From Lacrimispora saccharolytica (GTDB lineage Bacteria; Bacillota; Clostridia; Lachnospirales; Lachnospiraceae), in NCBI GenBank assembly GCA_016899975.1, contig JACJJN010000001.1, forward strand, positions 124,001-188,000: 64,000 bases of DNA, read 5' to 3'. The notes beneath the pieces were generated by a model that was not told the DNA's origin, did no database searches, and worked only from the letters and a program-made list of their open reading frames with translations. Shown here one piece after another: positions 36,183-45,144 of the stretch; position 1 is the first letter of the stretch, and each line of letters begins with the position of its first letter. Both the position numbers and the translations under genes were made by a program.

Positions 36183-36882
36183 CTTCTTCTCCCAGATCTT
36201 CCAGGGATTTCAGCACCCTGTTTCCATCTTCACCGATATCCGCATAGACTTCTTCCCGCTGTACCTGGTAAGCATCTGCCGGCAGTTCTTCTCCGAGAAA
36301 CGCCGCAAACGCATCCATCACAAGCTCCGGTTTCAGGTTGGAAACACTTCCGGTGGAAACCTGCATCCAGAGATCCTCTCCCTGCACTTCCATCTGATAG
36401 ATCCACGGACGGATATCCGTCTCTTTCTCACTGCGTTTCGTTTTTCTCCAGATCACAATGGACTCCTGCGCAAAAAACTCCGCCGCTTTCTCCTTCCATC
36501 CCCCGGACGGCTGACGTCCTTCCCGGAACAGGATCCGATAATCTGCGGCAGCTACCAGGGACATCGCCTTGCTGGTTTTCCCGTCCGGCACTCTCCGGGC
36601 GGAGAGGACACGCATTCCTTCCACCATCTCCTGATCCAGCCGTCTGCGGATCTCTTCCGTCGGCATTTCTCTGGTCAGCTCCATATCAAAATATTCTCCC
36701 AGGCTCGTGATGCCTACGCCGAGAGGCGCTGCAAAGGAGAGGATCATATGGGGACTGAATCCCTCCGAATAGGCGATCGGCAGTTCGGCACGGCGGATCG
36801 CTTTCTGAAAATAACGCATAATATCCAGATGGCCGATGAATTTCATCATGCCCTCTTTGGCAAACTTAATCCTGACCTTCAA
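36175..36882 (-). CDS. TIGR03936-family protein (radical SAM-linked)
   Basis: DUF2344/TIGR03936 protein of 235 residues: KVRIKFAKEGMMKFIGHLD, AIRRAELPIAYSEGFSPH and SFAAPLGVGITSLGEYFD are hallmark segments. It nearly always occurs beside, or fused to, a TIGR03960 radical SAM protein; joint role unknown. I choose TTG 36882 as start (AGGAGG seven bases upstream); an ATG at 36900 would bury that site. It overlaps the upstream radical SAM gene by 17 bases. Confidence 0.87.
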   Translation of the reverse strand: MKVRIKFAKEGMMKFIGHLDIMRYFQKAIRRAELPIAYSEGFSPHMILSFAAPLGVGITSLGEYFDMELTREMPTEEIRRRLDQEMVEGMRVLSARRVPDGKTSKAMSLVAAADYRILFREGRQPSGGWKEKAAEFFAQESIVIWRKTKRSEKETDIRPWIYQMEVQGEDLWMQVSTGSVSNLKPELVMDAFAAFLGEELPADAYQVQREEVYADIGEDGNRVLKSLEDLGEEVE

Positions 36883-38731
36883 AGCACACACCTCCTCCAT
36901 AACATTTCGCACCGCATCCGGAACATCTCTGGCGGCAGTTCGGCGTCACTGTTTCTGCTTTCGCCTGCTCCCATTCCCGGATCAGGAATTTCTTGCTTAC
37001 GCCTGCATTGATAAAGTCCCACGGAAGCAGTTCATCCACGGAACGCTCCCTCACCGTATAGAAATCCGGATCGATGCCGGTTTCCTCAAACGCTTTCTCC
37101 CAGGCTTCCGGCCGGAAATACTCGGACCAGGAATCAAAGAGCGCTCCATTCCGGTACGCCTGGAGTACGACCTTCGCTGTGCGGCGGTCTCCCCGGGCAA
37201 GAACACCTTCCAGCATGGAAATATCCGCCTCATGATAGTTATAACGGATACTCTTCTGGTTCAGCATCGCACGCACTTCCGCCTTGACGATCCGTGCCTT
37301 TTCCAGGAATTCTTCCTTCCGGTTCATCGGCGCCCACTGGAACGGCGTGAACGGTTTCGGGATAAAGAAAGAACTGCTTGCCGTGATCTGACATTTTCCG
37401 TTTCTCTGGTCTTTTGGAATCTCATAATAACGCTCGGCAATCTTCTCACTCAGATGGGCGATTCCCTTGATGTCTTCCTCTGTCTCCGTAGGCAGGCCAA
37501 GCATGAAATACAGTTTTACTTTGTTCCATCCGCCCTCAAAAGCCTTTCCTGCGCCTTCCAGGATGTCTTCCTCCGTCAGGCCTTTGTTGATCACGTTGCG
37601 CATCCGCTGGCTTCCCGCTTCCGGCGCAAAGGTCAGGCTGCTCTTTTTGATATCCTGTACCTTTTTCATCACATCCAGGGAGAACGCATCGATGCGCAGA
37701 GACGGCAGGGAAATATTAACCCCGCGTTCCGGGCAGATCTCCATCAGGTAATTGATCAGTTCCGGAAGTTTGCTGTAATCGCTGGAACTGAGAGAACTGA
37801 GGGAAATTTCCTCATAACCTGTCGTCTTCAGCATGGTATCCGCCCATTTTTTCAGTTCTTCCACATCTCTTTCCCTGGTCGGCCGGTAGATCATTCCCGC
37901 CTGGCAAAAACGGCAGCCGCGGATACAGCCCCTCTGGATTTCCAGAACCACACGGTCCTGGGTCGCCTTGATAAACGGCACCACCGGAGCCTTTGGATAC
38001 GGCGCGTGGGTCACATCCATCAGTACCTGCTTTTCAATGACTTCCGGCGCCTTCTCATAATTGCGTGTAAAGGAATGGAGCGTTCCATCTTCCTGATACT
38101 CCGCGTCATAAAACATGGGCACATAAATTCCCGGAATCTGACAGGCAGCTTCCAGAAATTCCCTGCGGCTCTTTCCCTCTGCCTTATTTTTCTTATAAAC
38201 ATCAAACAGCTGGTCATAGACCGTCTCGCCTTCTCCGATATAGAAAATATCGAAAAACTCGGCAATCGGTTCCGGATTATAGACACAGGGACCGCCTCCG
38301 ATGACGATCGGATCTTCCTCCGTACGTTCCGACGCCTCCAGCGGAATCCCGGACAACTCCAGAACCTGAAGGATATTGGTATAGCACATCTCAAACTGGA
38401 TCGTAATCCCCAGGAAATCAAAAGCGCGGATCGGATCCTGGGATTCCAGGGCAAACAGAGGAATGTTGTCCTTTCTCATCCGCGCATCCAGATCCGGCCA
38501 CGGAGAATACACCCGCTCACACCATACGTCCGGACGCTCGTTGAACATGTGGTAAAGAATCTGAATGCCCAGATGGGACATTCCGATCTCATAGACGTCC
38601 GGGAAGCACATGGCAAAACGAATATCCACCTGCTCCGGATCTTTCATGACACTGTTGACCTCATTTCCGATATAACGGGCAGGCTTTTCAATACTCAATA
38701 ATATTTCATCACTTAATGCTGATTTTCTCAT
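36866..38731 (-). CDS. TIGR03960-family B12-binding radical SAM protein
   Basis: Protein of 621 residues. N-terminal B12-binding-like domain (CFPDVYEIGMSHLGIQILYH near 42-61 and VIGGGPCVYNPEPIAEF), then the radical SAM core with CIRGCRFCQ near 268-276. C-terminal Cys-rich tail CRQRCSGCGAKCYGG. Reaction unknown. First gene of a unit with TIGR03936 and RNase E/G, with a strong promoter at 38784-38812. AAAGGAATAGT precedes the ATG. Confidence 0.9.
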   Translation of the reverse strand: MRKSALSDEILLSIEKPARYIGNEVNSVMKDPEQVDIRFAMCFPDVYEIGMSHLGIQILYHMFNERPDVWCERVYSPWPDLDARMRKDNIPLFALESQDPIRAFDFLGITIQFEMCYTNILQVLELSGIPLEASERTEEDPIVIGGGPCVYNPEPIAEFFDIFYIGEGETVYDQLFDVYKKNKAEGKSRREFLEAACQIPGIYVPMFYDAEYQEDGTLHSFTRNYEKAPEVIEKQVLMDVTHAPYPKAPVVPFIKATQDRVVLEIQRGCIRGCRFCQAGMIYRPTRERDVEELKKWADTMLKTTGYEEISLSSLSSSDYSKLPELINYLMEICPERGVNISLPSLRIDAFSLDVMKKVQDIKKSSLTFAPEAGSQRMRNVINKGLTEEDILEGAGKAFEGGWNKVKLYFMLGLPTETEEDIKGIAHLSEKIAERYYEIPKDQRNGKCQITASSSFFIPKPFTPFQWAPMNRKEEFLEKARIVKAEVRAMLNQKSIRYNYHEADISMLEGVLARGDRRTAKVVLQAYRNGALFDSWSEYFRPEAWEKAFEETGIDPDFYTVRERSVDELLPWDFINAGVSKKFLIREWEQAKAETVTPNCRQRCSGCGAKCYGGGVCFEGQD

Positions 38732-38783
38732 ACTATTCCTTTCGCTTTTTGTTTTACATTTTCAAAAACATGTAATCTTCCAT

Positions 38784-38812
38784 ATTATAAACATTTTACA
38801 GTAGAACTTCAA
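38784..38812 (-). promoter_or_regulatory. promoter for the radical SAM / RNase E/G unit
   Basis: TTGAAG (38807-38812), 17-base spacer, TATAAT (38784-38789) on the minus strand. Confidence 0.75.
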
Positions 38813-38839
38813 GCAAAATCCCGGTGGTTTCATATTCAG

Positions 38840-38889
38840 AGAGAAAAATCCGCCGCGCTCATGGGAATTTCATGAGCGCGGCGGATTTT
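38840..38889 (-). terminator. very strong terminator after the GPH transporter
   Basis: 19-base perfect arms at 38845-38863 and 38871-38889 (core AATCCGCCGCGCTCATG), seven-base loop. On the minus strand followed by five Ts (TTTTTCTC); on the plus strand by TTTTATT, so it could act in both directions. It lies 34 bases past the transporter stop. Confidence 0.9.
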
Positions 38890-38922
38890 ATTACGCAATA
38901 ATTTCAAATGTTGGATCAAAGT

Positions 38923-40380
38923 TTATTTGTTCTGTTTCAATTCATATTCTGCAGGAGCATTGCCCTCTTTCCAATCCTGGATCTTCTGGCGCAGGTCGCC
39001 TTTCAGGTTCCAGATGAAGGTGAAGCAGCAGAAGCTCAGCAGAGCGCCTATCAGCGGGAACGCTACGTTGCATGCGGCGATACCAGTGATGGTAGTTGCG
39101 GACTGGCTCGCACCCTGAGCGGTGAGATCCGGATTATAGCCGATTGCAGCGATCAGCAGAACGGTGATGGAACCGGCGATTGTGCTGCCGGCACGGCGGG
39201 ACAGACTGAAGAAACCATAAATCGTACCCTCGGAACGTTTACCGGTCTTGTACTCGTTGTAATCGATAGCTTCAGCAACCAGACCCCACTGCATCTGTAC
39301 GGACATAACAACCAGACCTGCACCGATGGAATAAACAATAACATAGATCCATGCATTCGGTGCCCAGCCTACCATGAACATATATGCCAGCAGGCCGGCG
39401 TCTACGGCGATACCGCCTGCAAGACAGAAACGGATGATAGAAACCATATGCCACTTGCGGGTCAGGAACGGGGCAACGATCAGGATGCCTACCTGGATAC
39501 AGGTGCTGAGCGTGGATGCGATACTCTGCATACCGATGTCGCCCAGAACGTCCGCGTACATATAACTTGCCATACCAGTGCCCAGAGCCTGAACGCCGTT
39601 GACAGCGAGAGAGTGGATAACCAGGGCAAGGAACGCACGGTTCTTGGCGAAAATGCCCCAGATATCTTTGATGTTCAGTTTTGTCTGTTTATTATCCTGC
39701 TGTGTCTGCTGCTGTGCTTCCGTGTTGCGCTCCACGGTCAGGAGATAGTGTGTGAAGACGATGATGACGCCCAGAGGAACAACAACCAGTGCCGTGTAGC
39801 CGTAACCCTGTGCGCTGTCGCCGAAGCGGGCGATCAGCTGAGGAACGACGATACCGGTAACCGCGTTGCCCAGAGTGGATCCCATTCCACGTGCGGAAGA
39901 AAGGGTAGCACGTTCGGTGTCATTGGTGGACATAGCGCCCAGCAAACTTCCCATGGCGATGTTCATCATGGTGTAGCCTGCTTCGCTGACGATCTTCAGA
40001 CAGAACAGGGCGATAACCATTGCCCAGCCGCCGCCCAGGTGAGCCGGAACGAGGAAGAAGCCGATGGTTCCGAAGAGCAGCACGGGGATGGAGGCAAGGA
40101 TCCAGGGACGGAACTTGTCTTTTCCGTGTTTGGAGCGTGCGAACACAATGTCCATGATGGCGCCCATCAGCGGGTCGTTTACGGCATCCCAGACGTTCCA
40201 GATCAGAAGTATGGTTGCCAGGATGGCAGGATTTACTGCCAGGTGTACCTGCAGGTAGCGGGTCATATAGGACCAGATCAGACCTACGGTAATACATCCG
40301 CCTGCGTCGCCGCAGCCGTAGCCGAAAATGTTGTACCATTTTAATGGTTTAATGTGCACATTTGTAGTACTTTTTGACAT
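38923..40380 (-). CDS. GPH-family sugar:cation symporter
   Basis: Polytopic protein of 485 residues of the glycoside-pentoside-hexuronide family (MelB-like). Diagnostic features: YGCGDAGG near the start, VWDAVNDPLMGAIMD (the cation-site region with two Asp), ARSKHGKDKFRPWIL loop, and a late motif FFSLSRRAGSTIAG. Twelve hydrophobic helices are likely. No glycosidase, kinase or regulator is adjacent, so the substrate cannot be inferred. AAGGAGGAATGTAACTA precedes the ATG. Long leader with palindromes upstream. Confidence 0.9.
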   Translation of the reverse strand: MSKSTTNVHIKPLKWYNIFGYGCGDAGGCITVGLIWSYMTRYLQVHLAVNPAILATILLIWNVWDAVNDPLMGAIMDIVFARSKHGKDKFRPWILASIPVLLFGTIGFFLVPAHLGGGWAMVIALFCLKIVSEAGYTMMNIAMGSLLGAMSTNDTERATLSSARGMGSTLGNAVTGIVVPQLIARFGDSAQGYGYTALVVVPLGVIIVFTHYLLTVERNTEAQQQTQQDNKQTKLNIKDIWGIFAKNRAFLALVIHSLAVNGVQALGTGMASYMYADVLGDIGMQSIASTLSTCIQVGILIVAPFLTRKWHMVSIIRFCLAGGIAVDAGLLAYMFMVGWAPNAWIYVIVYSIGAGLVVMSVQMQWGLVAEAIDYNEYKTGKRSEGTIYGFFSLSRRAGSTIAGSITVLLIAAIGYNPDLTAQGASQSATTITGIAACNVAFPLIGALLSFCCFTFIWNLKGDLRQKIQDWKEGNAPAEYELKQNK

Positions 40381-40743
40381 TAGTTACATTCCTCCTTAAA
40401 CTCAATAAATTTTCAAGCCCGTTTGAAAATTCATTCCTGCAGTACGAAAATACAGAAAACTGCCATCAAACACAGCTCTGGCAGTTTTGCCGTTTTCAGG
40501 TCAGCACTGCCTTCCCTCCACCTTGAGATCTGTTGAAAACGATCGTGACGCCGCATTCGCGATATCCTTGCCCGGCAATTCTGAGAAACGTCAGACAGAA
40601 ATACTACGGTTTTTCACTAAAAGATATCGGGATACAACAATTTTTTCTGCAATTCTCCCACACAAAAACATCGTGCCGGCTACGATGAAACTATGCAGTA
40701 AAAAATACGAAGCAGCTTACAGAAACGACTGTAAAAATTGTAT
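40381..40743 (-). promoter_or_regulatory. long leader region of the GPH transporter gene
   Basis: About 360 bases lie between the predicted start of transcription and the ATG. They contain a 9-base inverted repeat AATTTTCAA/TTGAAAATT with a 6-base spacer (40408-40431), a 10-pair hairpin AAAACTGCCA/TGGCAGTTTT (40456-40488) followed on the minus strand by a T-rich run (TTTTCTGTATTTT), and a cre-like sequence TTGAAAACGATCGTG (40533-40547; one or two departures from the CcpA consensus). These could be an attenuator and operators; not proven. Confidence 0.45.
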
Positions 40744-40749
40744 ATATTT

Positions 40750-40778
40750 AATATATCATACCACAAATTCTATGTCAA
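40750..40778 (-). promoter_or_regulatory. promoter for the GPH transporter
   Basis: TTGACA (40773-40778), 17-base spacer, TATATT (40750-40755), on the minus strand. The strongest promoter match in the 630-base gap. Confidence 0.7.
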
Positions 40779-40937
40779 CCGAAGAAAATAATTGTCAAAA
40801 TATCTAATAAACCCCATCAAATAATGTTAAATATTTGACAATATTCACAAAATCCTTTTCTTACGATCCAATGGAATTTTCGAAACAATTCAAAAAAAGA
40901 AACCACCGCCTCCATCTGCCGTTTTTTTACTTTCCTC

Positions 40938-40967
40938 TTTACTTCTGGTTCCGATTCAGTATATAAT
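40938..40967 (+). promoter_or_regulatory. promoter for the PurF paralogue
   Basis: TTTACT (40938-40943), 18-base spacer, TATAAT (40962-40967). The ATG at 41011 follows AAGGAGACAAAAA. Confidence 0.55.
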
Positions 40968-41010
40968 TCCCATGTACACTGATAAATTTTAAACGGTAAG
41001 GAGACAAAAA

Positions 41011-42414
41011 ATGGGTGGAATATTTGGCGTTGCTTCTAAAGACACATGCACAATGGACTTATTTTTCGGTGTTGACTATCACTCACACCTTGGTACCCGC
41101 AGGGGCGGTATGGCTGTTTATGGCGAAGACGGATTCAACCGTTCAATCCATAACATCGAAAATTCTCCGTTTCGTACTAAGTTTGACCGGGATCTGGACG
41201 AGCTGAAGGGCAACCTCGGCATCGGATGTATTTCAGACAATGAACCCCAGCCGCTTCTTGTACAGTCACATCTGGGCAGCTTTGCCATCACAACGGTGGG
41301 TAAAATCAATAACATGGAAGAGCTTGTGGACATCTCCTACAAAAACGGATGTACCCACTTCCTGGAAATGAGCGGAGGCAATATCAATCCGACCGAAATG
41401 GTTGCCTCTCTGATCAATCAGAAATCTTCCATTCTCGAAGGAATCCAGTACGTACAGCAGATGATCGACGGCTCCATGACCCTTCTGATCATGACACCTC
41501 AGGGAATCTATGCGGCCCGCGACCGTCTTGGCAGAACCCCTCTGGTCATCGGACAGAAAGAAGGCTCTTTCTGCGCTTCTTTTGAGAGCTTTGCCTTCGT
41601 CAACCTGGGTTACCATACCTACAGGGAACTGGGACCGGCAGAGATCGTATATCTGACTCCGGAAGGCGTCGAGGTTCTTCAGCAGCCCGGCGACAAAATG
41701 AAAATCTGTTCTTTCCTCTGGGTATACTACGGCTATCCGACCGCTACTTACGAGGGTGTGAATGTCGAGCAGATGCGTTATAAATGCGGCGACATTCTGG
41801 CACAGCGTGATGACGCGCATCCGGATCTTGTGGCAGGTGTTCCAGATTCCGGAACCGCACACGCAGTGGGTTATGCCAACCGTTCCGGTATCCCATTTGC
41901 CCGTCCGTTTATCAAATACACACCAACCTGGCCGCGTTCCTTTATGCCGACCAACCAGAGCCAGAGAAACCTCATTGCCCGCATGAAACTGCTCCCGGTT
42001 CATGAACTGATCCAGGACAAGAGCCTGCTTCTCATCGACGATTCCATCGTACGCGGAACCCAGCTGCGGGAAACCACGGAATTTCTCTATGACAGCGGCG
42101 CGAAAGAAGTTCACATCCGTCCGGCATGTCCGCCGTTGATGTACGGATGCAAGTACCTGAACTTCTCCCGTTCCAAATCCGAGATGGATCTGATCACACG
42201 CAGGGTAATCCAGAAACGTGAAGGAGAAATCTCCGACAAGATCCTTGAGGACTACAGCAACCCGGATTCCGGCAACTACAAGGAGATGCTTGACGATATC
42301 GGCAAAGAACTGAAATTCACTTCTCTGCGCTATCACCGTCTGGACGATATGATTTCCTCCATCGGCATTTCCCCGTGCAAACTCTGCACCTACTGCTGGA
42401 ACGGAAAAGAATAA
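41011..42414 (+). CDS. amidophosphoribosyltransferase (PurF) paralogue without the catalytic cysteine
   Basis: Protein of 467 residues with overall PurF architecture: N-terminal Ntn-glutaminase-like domain (MGGIFGVASK...) and C-terminal phosphoribosyltransferase domain with the PRPP loop IDDSIVRGT at about 342-350. In true PurF the mature protein begins with Cys (CGxFG); here that residue is Gly2, so glutamine hydrolysis by the usual mechanism should not occur. Cysteines at 233, 373, 380, 456, 459 and 462 resemble the iron-sulfur cluster ligands of B. subtilis-type PurF. Such GGIFG paralogues occur in Clostridia and Bacteroidetes, usually annotated simply as PurF. No purine genes adjoin. Ammonia-dependent activity or a regulatory role are both possible. 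Confidence 0.85.
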   Translation: MGGIFGVASKDTCTMDLFFGVDYHSHLGTRRGGMAVYGEDGFNRSIHNIENSPFRTKFDRDLDELKGNLGIGCISDNEPQPLLVQSHLGSFAITTVGKINNMEELVDISYKNGCTHFLEMSGGNINPTEMVASLINQKSSILEGIQYVQQMIDGSMTLLIMTPQGIYAARDRLGRTPLVIGQKEGSFCASFESFAFVNLGYHTYRELGPAEIVYLTPEGVEVLQQPGDKMKICSFLWVYYGYPTATYEGVNVEQMRYKCGDILAQRDDAHPDLVAGVPDSGTAHAVGYANRSGIPFARPFIKYTPTWPRSFMPTNQSQRNLIARMKLLPVHELIQDKSLLLIDDSIVRGTQLRETTEFLYDSGAKEVHIRPACPPLMYGCKYLNFSRSKSEMDLITRRVIQKREGEISDKILEDYSNPDSGNYKEMLDDIGKELKFTSLRYHRLDDMISSIGISPCKLCTYCWNGKE

Positions 42415-42456
42415 TCTGCAGAACACTTTCTGCGGACGAAACAAACAAAACGGAGC

Positions 42457-42489
42457 AAAGCGGATACAGACCATGTGTCCGCTTTATTT
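42457..42489 (+). terminator. terminator after the PurF paralogue
   Basis: AAAGCGGATACA / TGTGTCCGCTTT, 12 pairs including one wobble, loop GACCA, then TTTATTTC. It separates the gene from the histidine kinase. Confidence 0.75.
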
Positions 42490-42509
42490 CTATACAGGAG
42501 CGCCAAACC

Positions 42510-45035
42510 ATGAAAACCGACCAAAAAAAGCAGACAAAAATAAATCTTGCGATCCAGTTGAACATCACGATACTGATCACTTTTTCTGTCCTGATCCTCT
42601 GGGGCATTTTTCTCGTGCGGGACAAGCTGATGCAGAATTCCCAGGAACTGGGAACCTATCTGGCACAGAGTTACGCCGCCGAGGAGGAAAGCCGCATGTC
42701 CATGTACAAGCTGCTGATGAATCTGGGCTGCGGATACTTTGAGGAACAGATTGCCTCCGGAGCCACCGCAGAAGAGCTTCAGCAATGGCTTGCCAGTTAT
42801 TTCCGTCATCTGGAAGAAACTCTTCATTCCGATCTGATCGATCCCTACGCAGTTGTGGATGGAAGCATCATCGGTACAACTTCCTGGACCGGAGACGCTT
42901 CCTACGATTACATTGATACCGAATGGTATCAAAAGGCATTGGACGCAGACGGCGAAATCATTTTTACGGATTCCTATCAGGATGTCATTACCGGAAAACA
43001 GGTCATTACCCTGGCACGGCAGCTCCCTGATTCCGAAAACGTCCTGGCTTTTGATATCTTTGTGGAAAATCTGCACATCCGCAAAAACAATACCGCCATG
43101 CCGGAAGACTTTTCCTATTTTCTGTACGACGGAAGCGGCCAGCTCATGTACAGCGCCAGCCAGCTGGACATCTCCGATCCGGAGGTCCAGTCGTATACCG
43201 ACCGGCTGCTGAGCGGAATCCAGGACGGCACCCTCTCCGCCCATGACGCAACGATCCGTGACCTGAACGGAGCAAACAGAGGTGCTTATTATGATCGGAT
43301 GGACAATGGCTGGCTCTCCGTGATCACAATCCCTGTCAACCAGATCCTGAAAGCAGAGATCGACAGACTTATGCTCATCCTGGTCGCTATCTGTGCCGCA
43401 CTGTTTCTGGCGGTCGCCGCCATCGTGATCCGGGTCCATATCAATGACAGAAAACAGCAGCGTACTGCAGATATCATCCAGATCCTTGGCGATTCCTACT
43501 ACGCCATCTATCGGATTGATTTTGAAGCGGAAACTTATGAAACAATCAAAGGGTCAGAGGATGTCCGGGAAACTCTGGGAAAAAGCGGCAGCTATCGCCT
43601 CCTGATCCGCACCGTCCGTGAACTGGTGGACCGAAAAATCTATGAGGAATTTGAAGAAAGTTTCAGCATCGAAAACATCAAGCACCTGGTCAAAAACGGC
43701 GTGTATGATTTCGGCGGAGATTATCAGCGGAGATTCGGCGACGTCTATAAATGGGTGAATATCCGGCTGATCTTCAACAAAGCACCTGGCAGCAATGAAG
43801 TACTGCTCTGCTTCCGTGAGATTGAAGAAGAGAAAAATCACCAGATCCAGCAGAGGCTTCTTCTGGAAACTTCTCTGGAAGCGGCGCAGCAGACAGCGCG
43901 GAACAAAACCATGTTTTTCAGCAACATCTCCCACGATATGCGCACGCCTCTCAACGCTGTGATCGGGCTTGCCCGTCTCGCCCAACAGAATTACAGGGAT
44001 CCGGAAAAAGTGCGGGACTATATAGAGAAAATCGAGCAGTCCGGCCAGCAGCTTCTGGCTCTGATCAACGATATCCTGGATATGTCCAAACTGGAAGAAG
44101 GCGCCGCCGGTTCTTTGGATTACAAACCGATGAATCTGGAACAATGTGTCAGAGACTGCCTGAATCTTTTCGCTGATCAGGCACTGCAGGAGCACAAAAA
44201 ACTTCAGTTCCACACAGATATCCGGGATACAAACGTTCTCTGTGACTCTTTCCGGCTGAACCAGATCATCAACAATCTGATCTCCAATGCGCTGAAATAC
44301 AGCAAGGCTGGAGCAACGATCACCGTAGGCCTGCGGCAGATTGAACACCAGGATGCCAAGAGCCGGTATCAGCTTATGGTTAAGGATACAGGAATTGGTA
44401 TGTCCAAGGAATTCCTCGAGAAAATTTTTGAACCATTTGCACGGGAGACACGTTTCTCGCCGACAAAAGTAACCGGAACCGGACTTGGAATGCCTATCGT
44501 CAAAAACCTGGTACAGCAGATGAACGGTGAACTCACCGTTCAGAGTACGCTTGGCAAAGGAAGCACCTTCACCATCACCCTTCCGCTCCATATCGTTGAA
44601 TCCAAAGAGGTAAAGAGCGAGAAAAACGATGTCCAGCCCTATGATCTTCAAGGCAAAAAGATTCTCCTGGCGGAAGACAATGAAATCAACATGGAAATCG
44701 CGGTGGAATTCCTTACCATGCTGGGAGCCGAAGTTACATCGGCATGGAACGGCCGCGAGGCTGTGGAAACATTCCTCTCTTCCGCTCCCGGATTTTACGA
44801 CTTTATCCTGATGGATATGCAGATGCCTGAAATGGACGGCTGTACCGCCTGCCGCGAGATCCGCGCCGCAGACAGACCGGACGCGCAGACCATTCCTGTG
44901 ATTGCGGTCACGGCAAATGCCTTTGCGGAAGATATCGCGCAGACTACCGATGCCGGAATGAACGGTCATATTTCAAAACCGATCGACTTCAATCTCCTGC
45001 TCGAACTTCTGCAAAAACTGGAACAGCCCAACTAA
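42510..45035 (+). CDS. hybrid sensor histidine kinase
   Basis: Membrane sensor of 841 residues. TM1 at about 17-36; a periplasm-side dCache-like sensor domain to about 285; TM2 at 287-309; a PAS-like segment (about 320-440); HisKA with NISHDMRTPLNAVIG, His near 475; HATPase_c with NQIINNLISNALKYSK and GTGLGMPIVKNL; and a C-terminal receiver domain with DFILMDMQMPEMDG, Asp near 768. No HPt or output domain, so phosphate must go to an unlinked HPt or the receiver acts locally. Start at 42510 has CAGGAGCGCC; the open frame upstream crosses the terminator hairpin. No response regulator gene is adjacent. Confidence 0.9.
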   Translation: MKTDQKKQTKINLAIQLNITILITFSVLILWGIFLVRDKLMQNSQELGTYLAQSYAAEEESRMSMYKLLMNLGCGYFEEQIASGATAEELQQWLASYFRHLEETLHSDLIDPYAVVDGSIIGTTSWTGDASYDYIDTEWYQKALDADGEIIFTDSYQDVITGKQVITLARQLPDSENVLAFDIFVENLHIRKNNTAMPEDFSYFLYDGSGQLMYSASQLDISDPEVQSYTDRLLSGIQDGTLSAHDATIRDLNGANRGAYYDRMDNGWLSVITIPVNQILKAEIDRLMLILVAICAALFLAVAAIVIRVHINDRKQQRTADIIQILGDSYYAIYRIDFEAETYETIKGSEDVRETLGKSGSYRLLIRTVRELVDRKIYEEFEESFSIENIKHLVKNGVYDFGGDYQRRFGDVYKWVNIRLIFNKAPGSNEVLLCFREIEEEKNHQIQQRLLLETSLEAAQQTARNKTMFFSNISHDMRTPLNAVIGLARLAQQNYRDPEKVRDYIEKIEQSGQQLLALINDILDMSKLEEGAAGSLDYKPMNLEQCVRDCLNLFADQALQEHKKLQFHTDIRDTNVLCDSFRLNQIINNLISNALKYSKAGATITVGLRQIEHQDAKSRYQLMVKDTGIGMSKEFLEKIFEPFARETRFSPTKVTGTGLGMPIVKNLVQQMNGELTVQSTLGKGSTFTITLPLHIVESKEVKSEKNDVQPYDLQGKKILLAEDNEINMEIAVEFLTMLGAEVTSAWNGREAVETFLSSAPGFYDFILMDMQMPEMDGCTACREIRAADRPDAQTIPVIAVTANAFAEDIAQTTDAGMNGHISKPIDFNLLLELLQKLEQPN

Positions 45036-45096
45036 ACACTCCGGAATATCACTGCTCTTTTTTGTCGCCTTTTTCAAAAAACTGAATACCATAGAA

Positions 45097-45120
45097 CGAG
45101 CCGGCAAATATGCCGGCTCG
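45097..45120 (+). repeat. perfect palindrome upstream of sod
   Basis: CGAGCCGGCA / TGCCGGCTCG, 10-pair stem with loop AATA, without a T-run. It is 12-24 bases ahead of the sod ribosome binding site and about 60 bases after the kinase stop. It may be a 5' UTR hairpin, an operator or a weak terminator of the kinase gene. Confidence 0.5.
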
Positions 45121-45144
45121 ATTAGAAAAGGGAGTGATTCTTTT

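Noticed and set aside
38908-40344. Open frame of 478 codons opposite the GPH transporter
   Set aside because: Antisense shadow of a membrane protein gene; Cys/His/Asp/Gln-rich sequence with no domain.
40487-40807. Open frame of 106 codons in the gap before the PurF paralogue
   Set aside because: No ribosome binding site, low-complexity end, and it lies across the transporter leader and promoter on the other strand.
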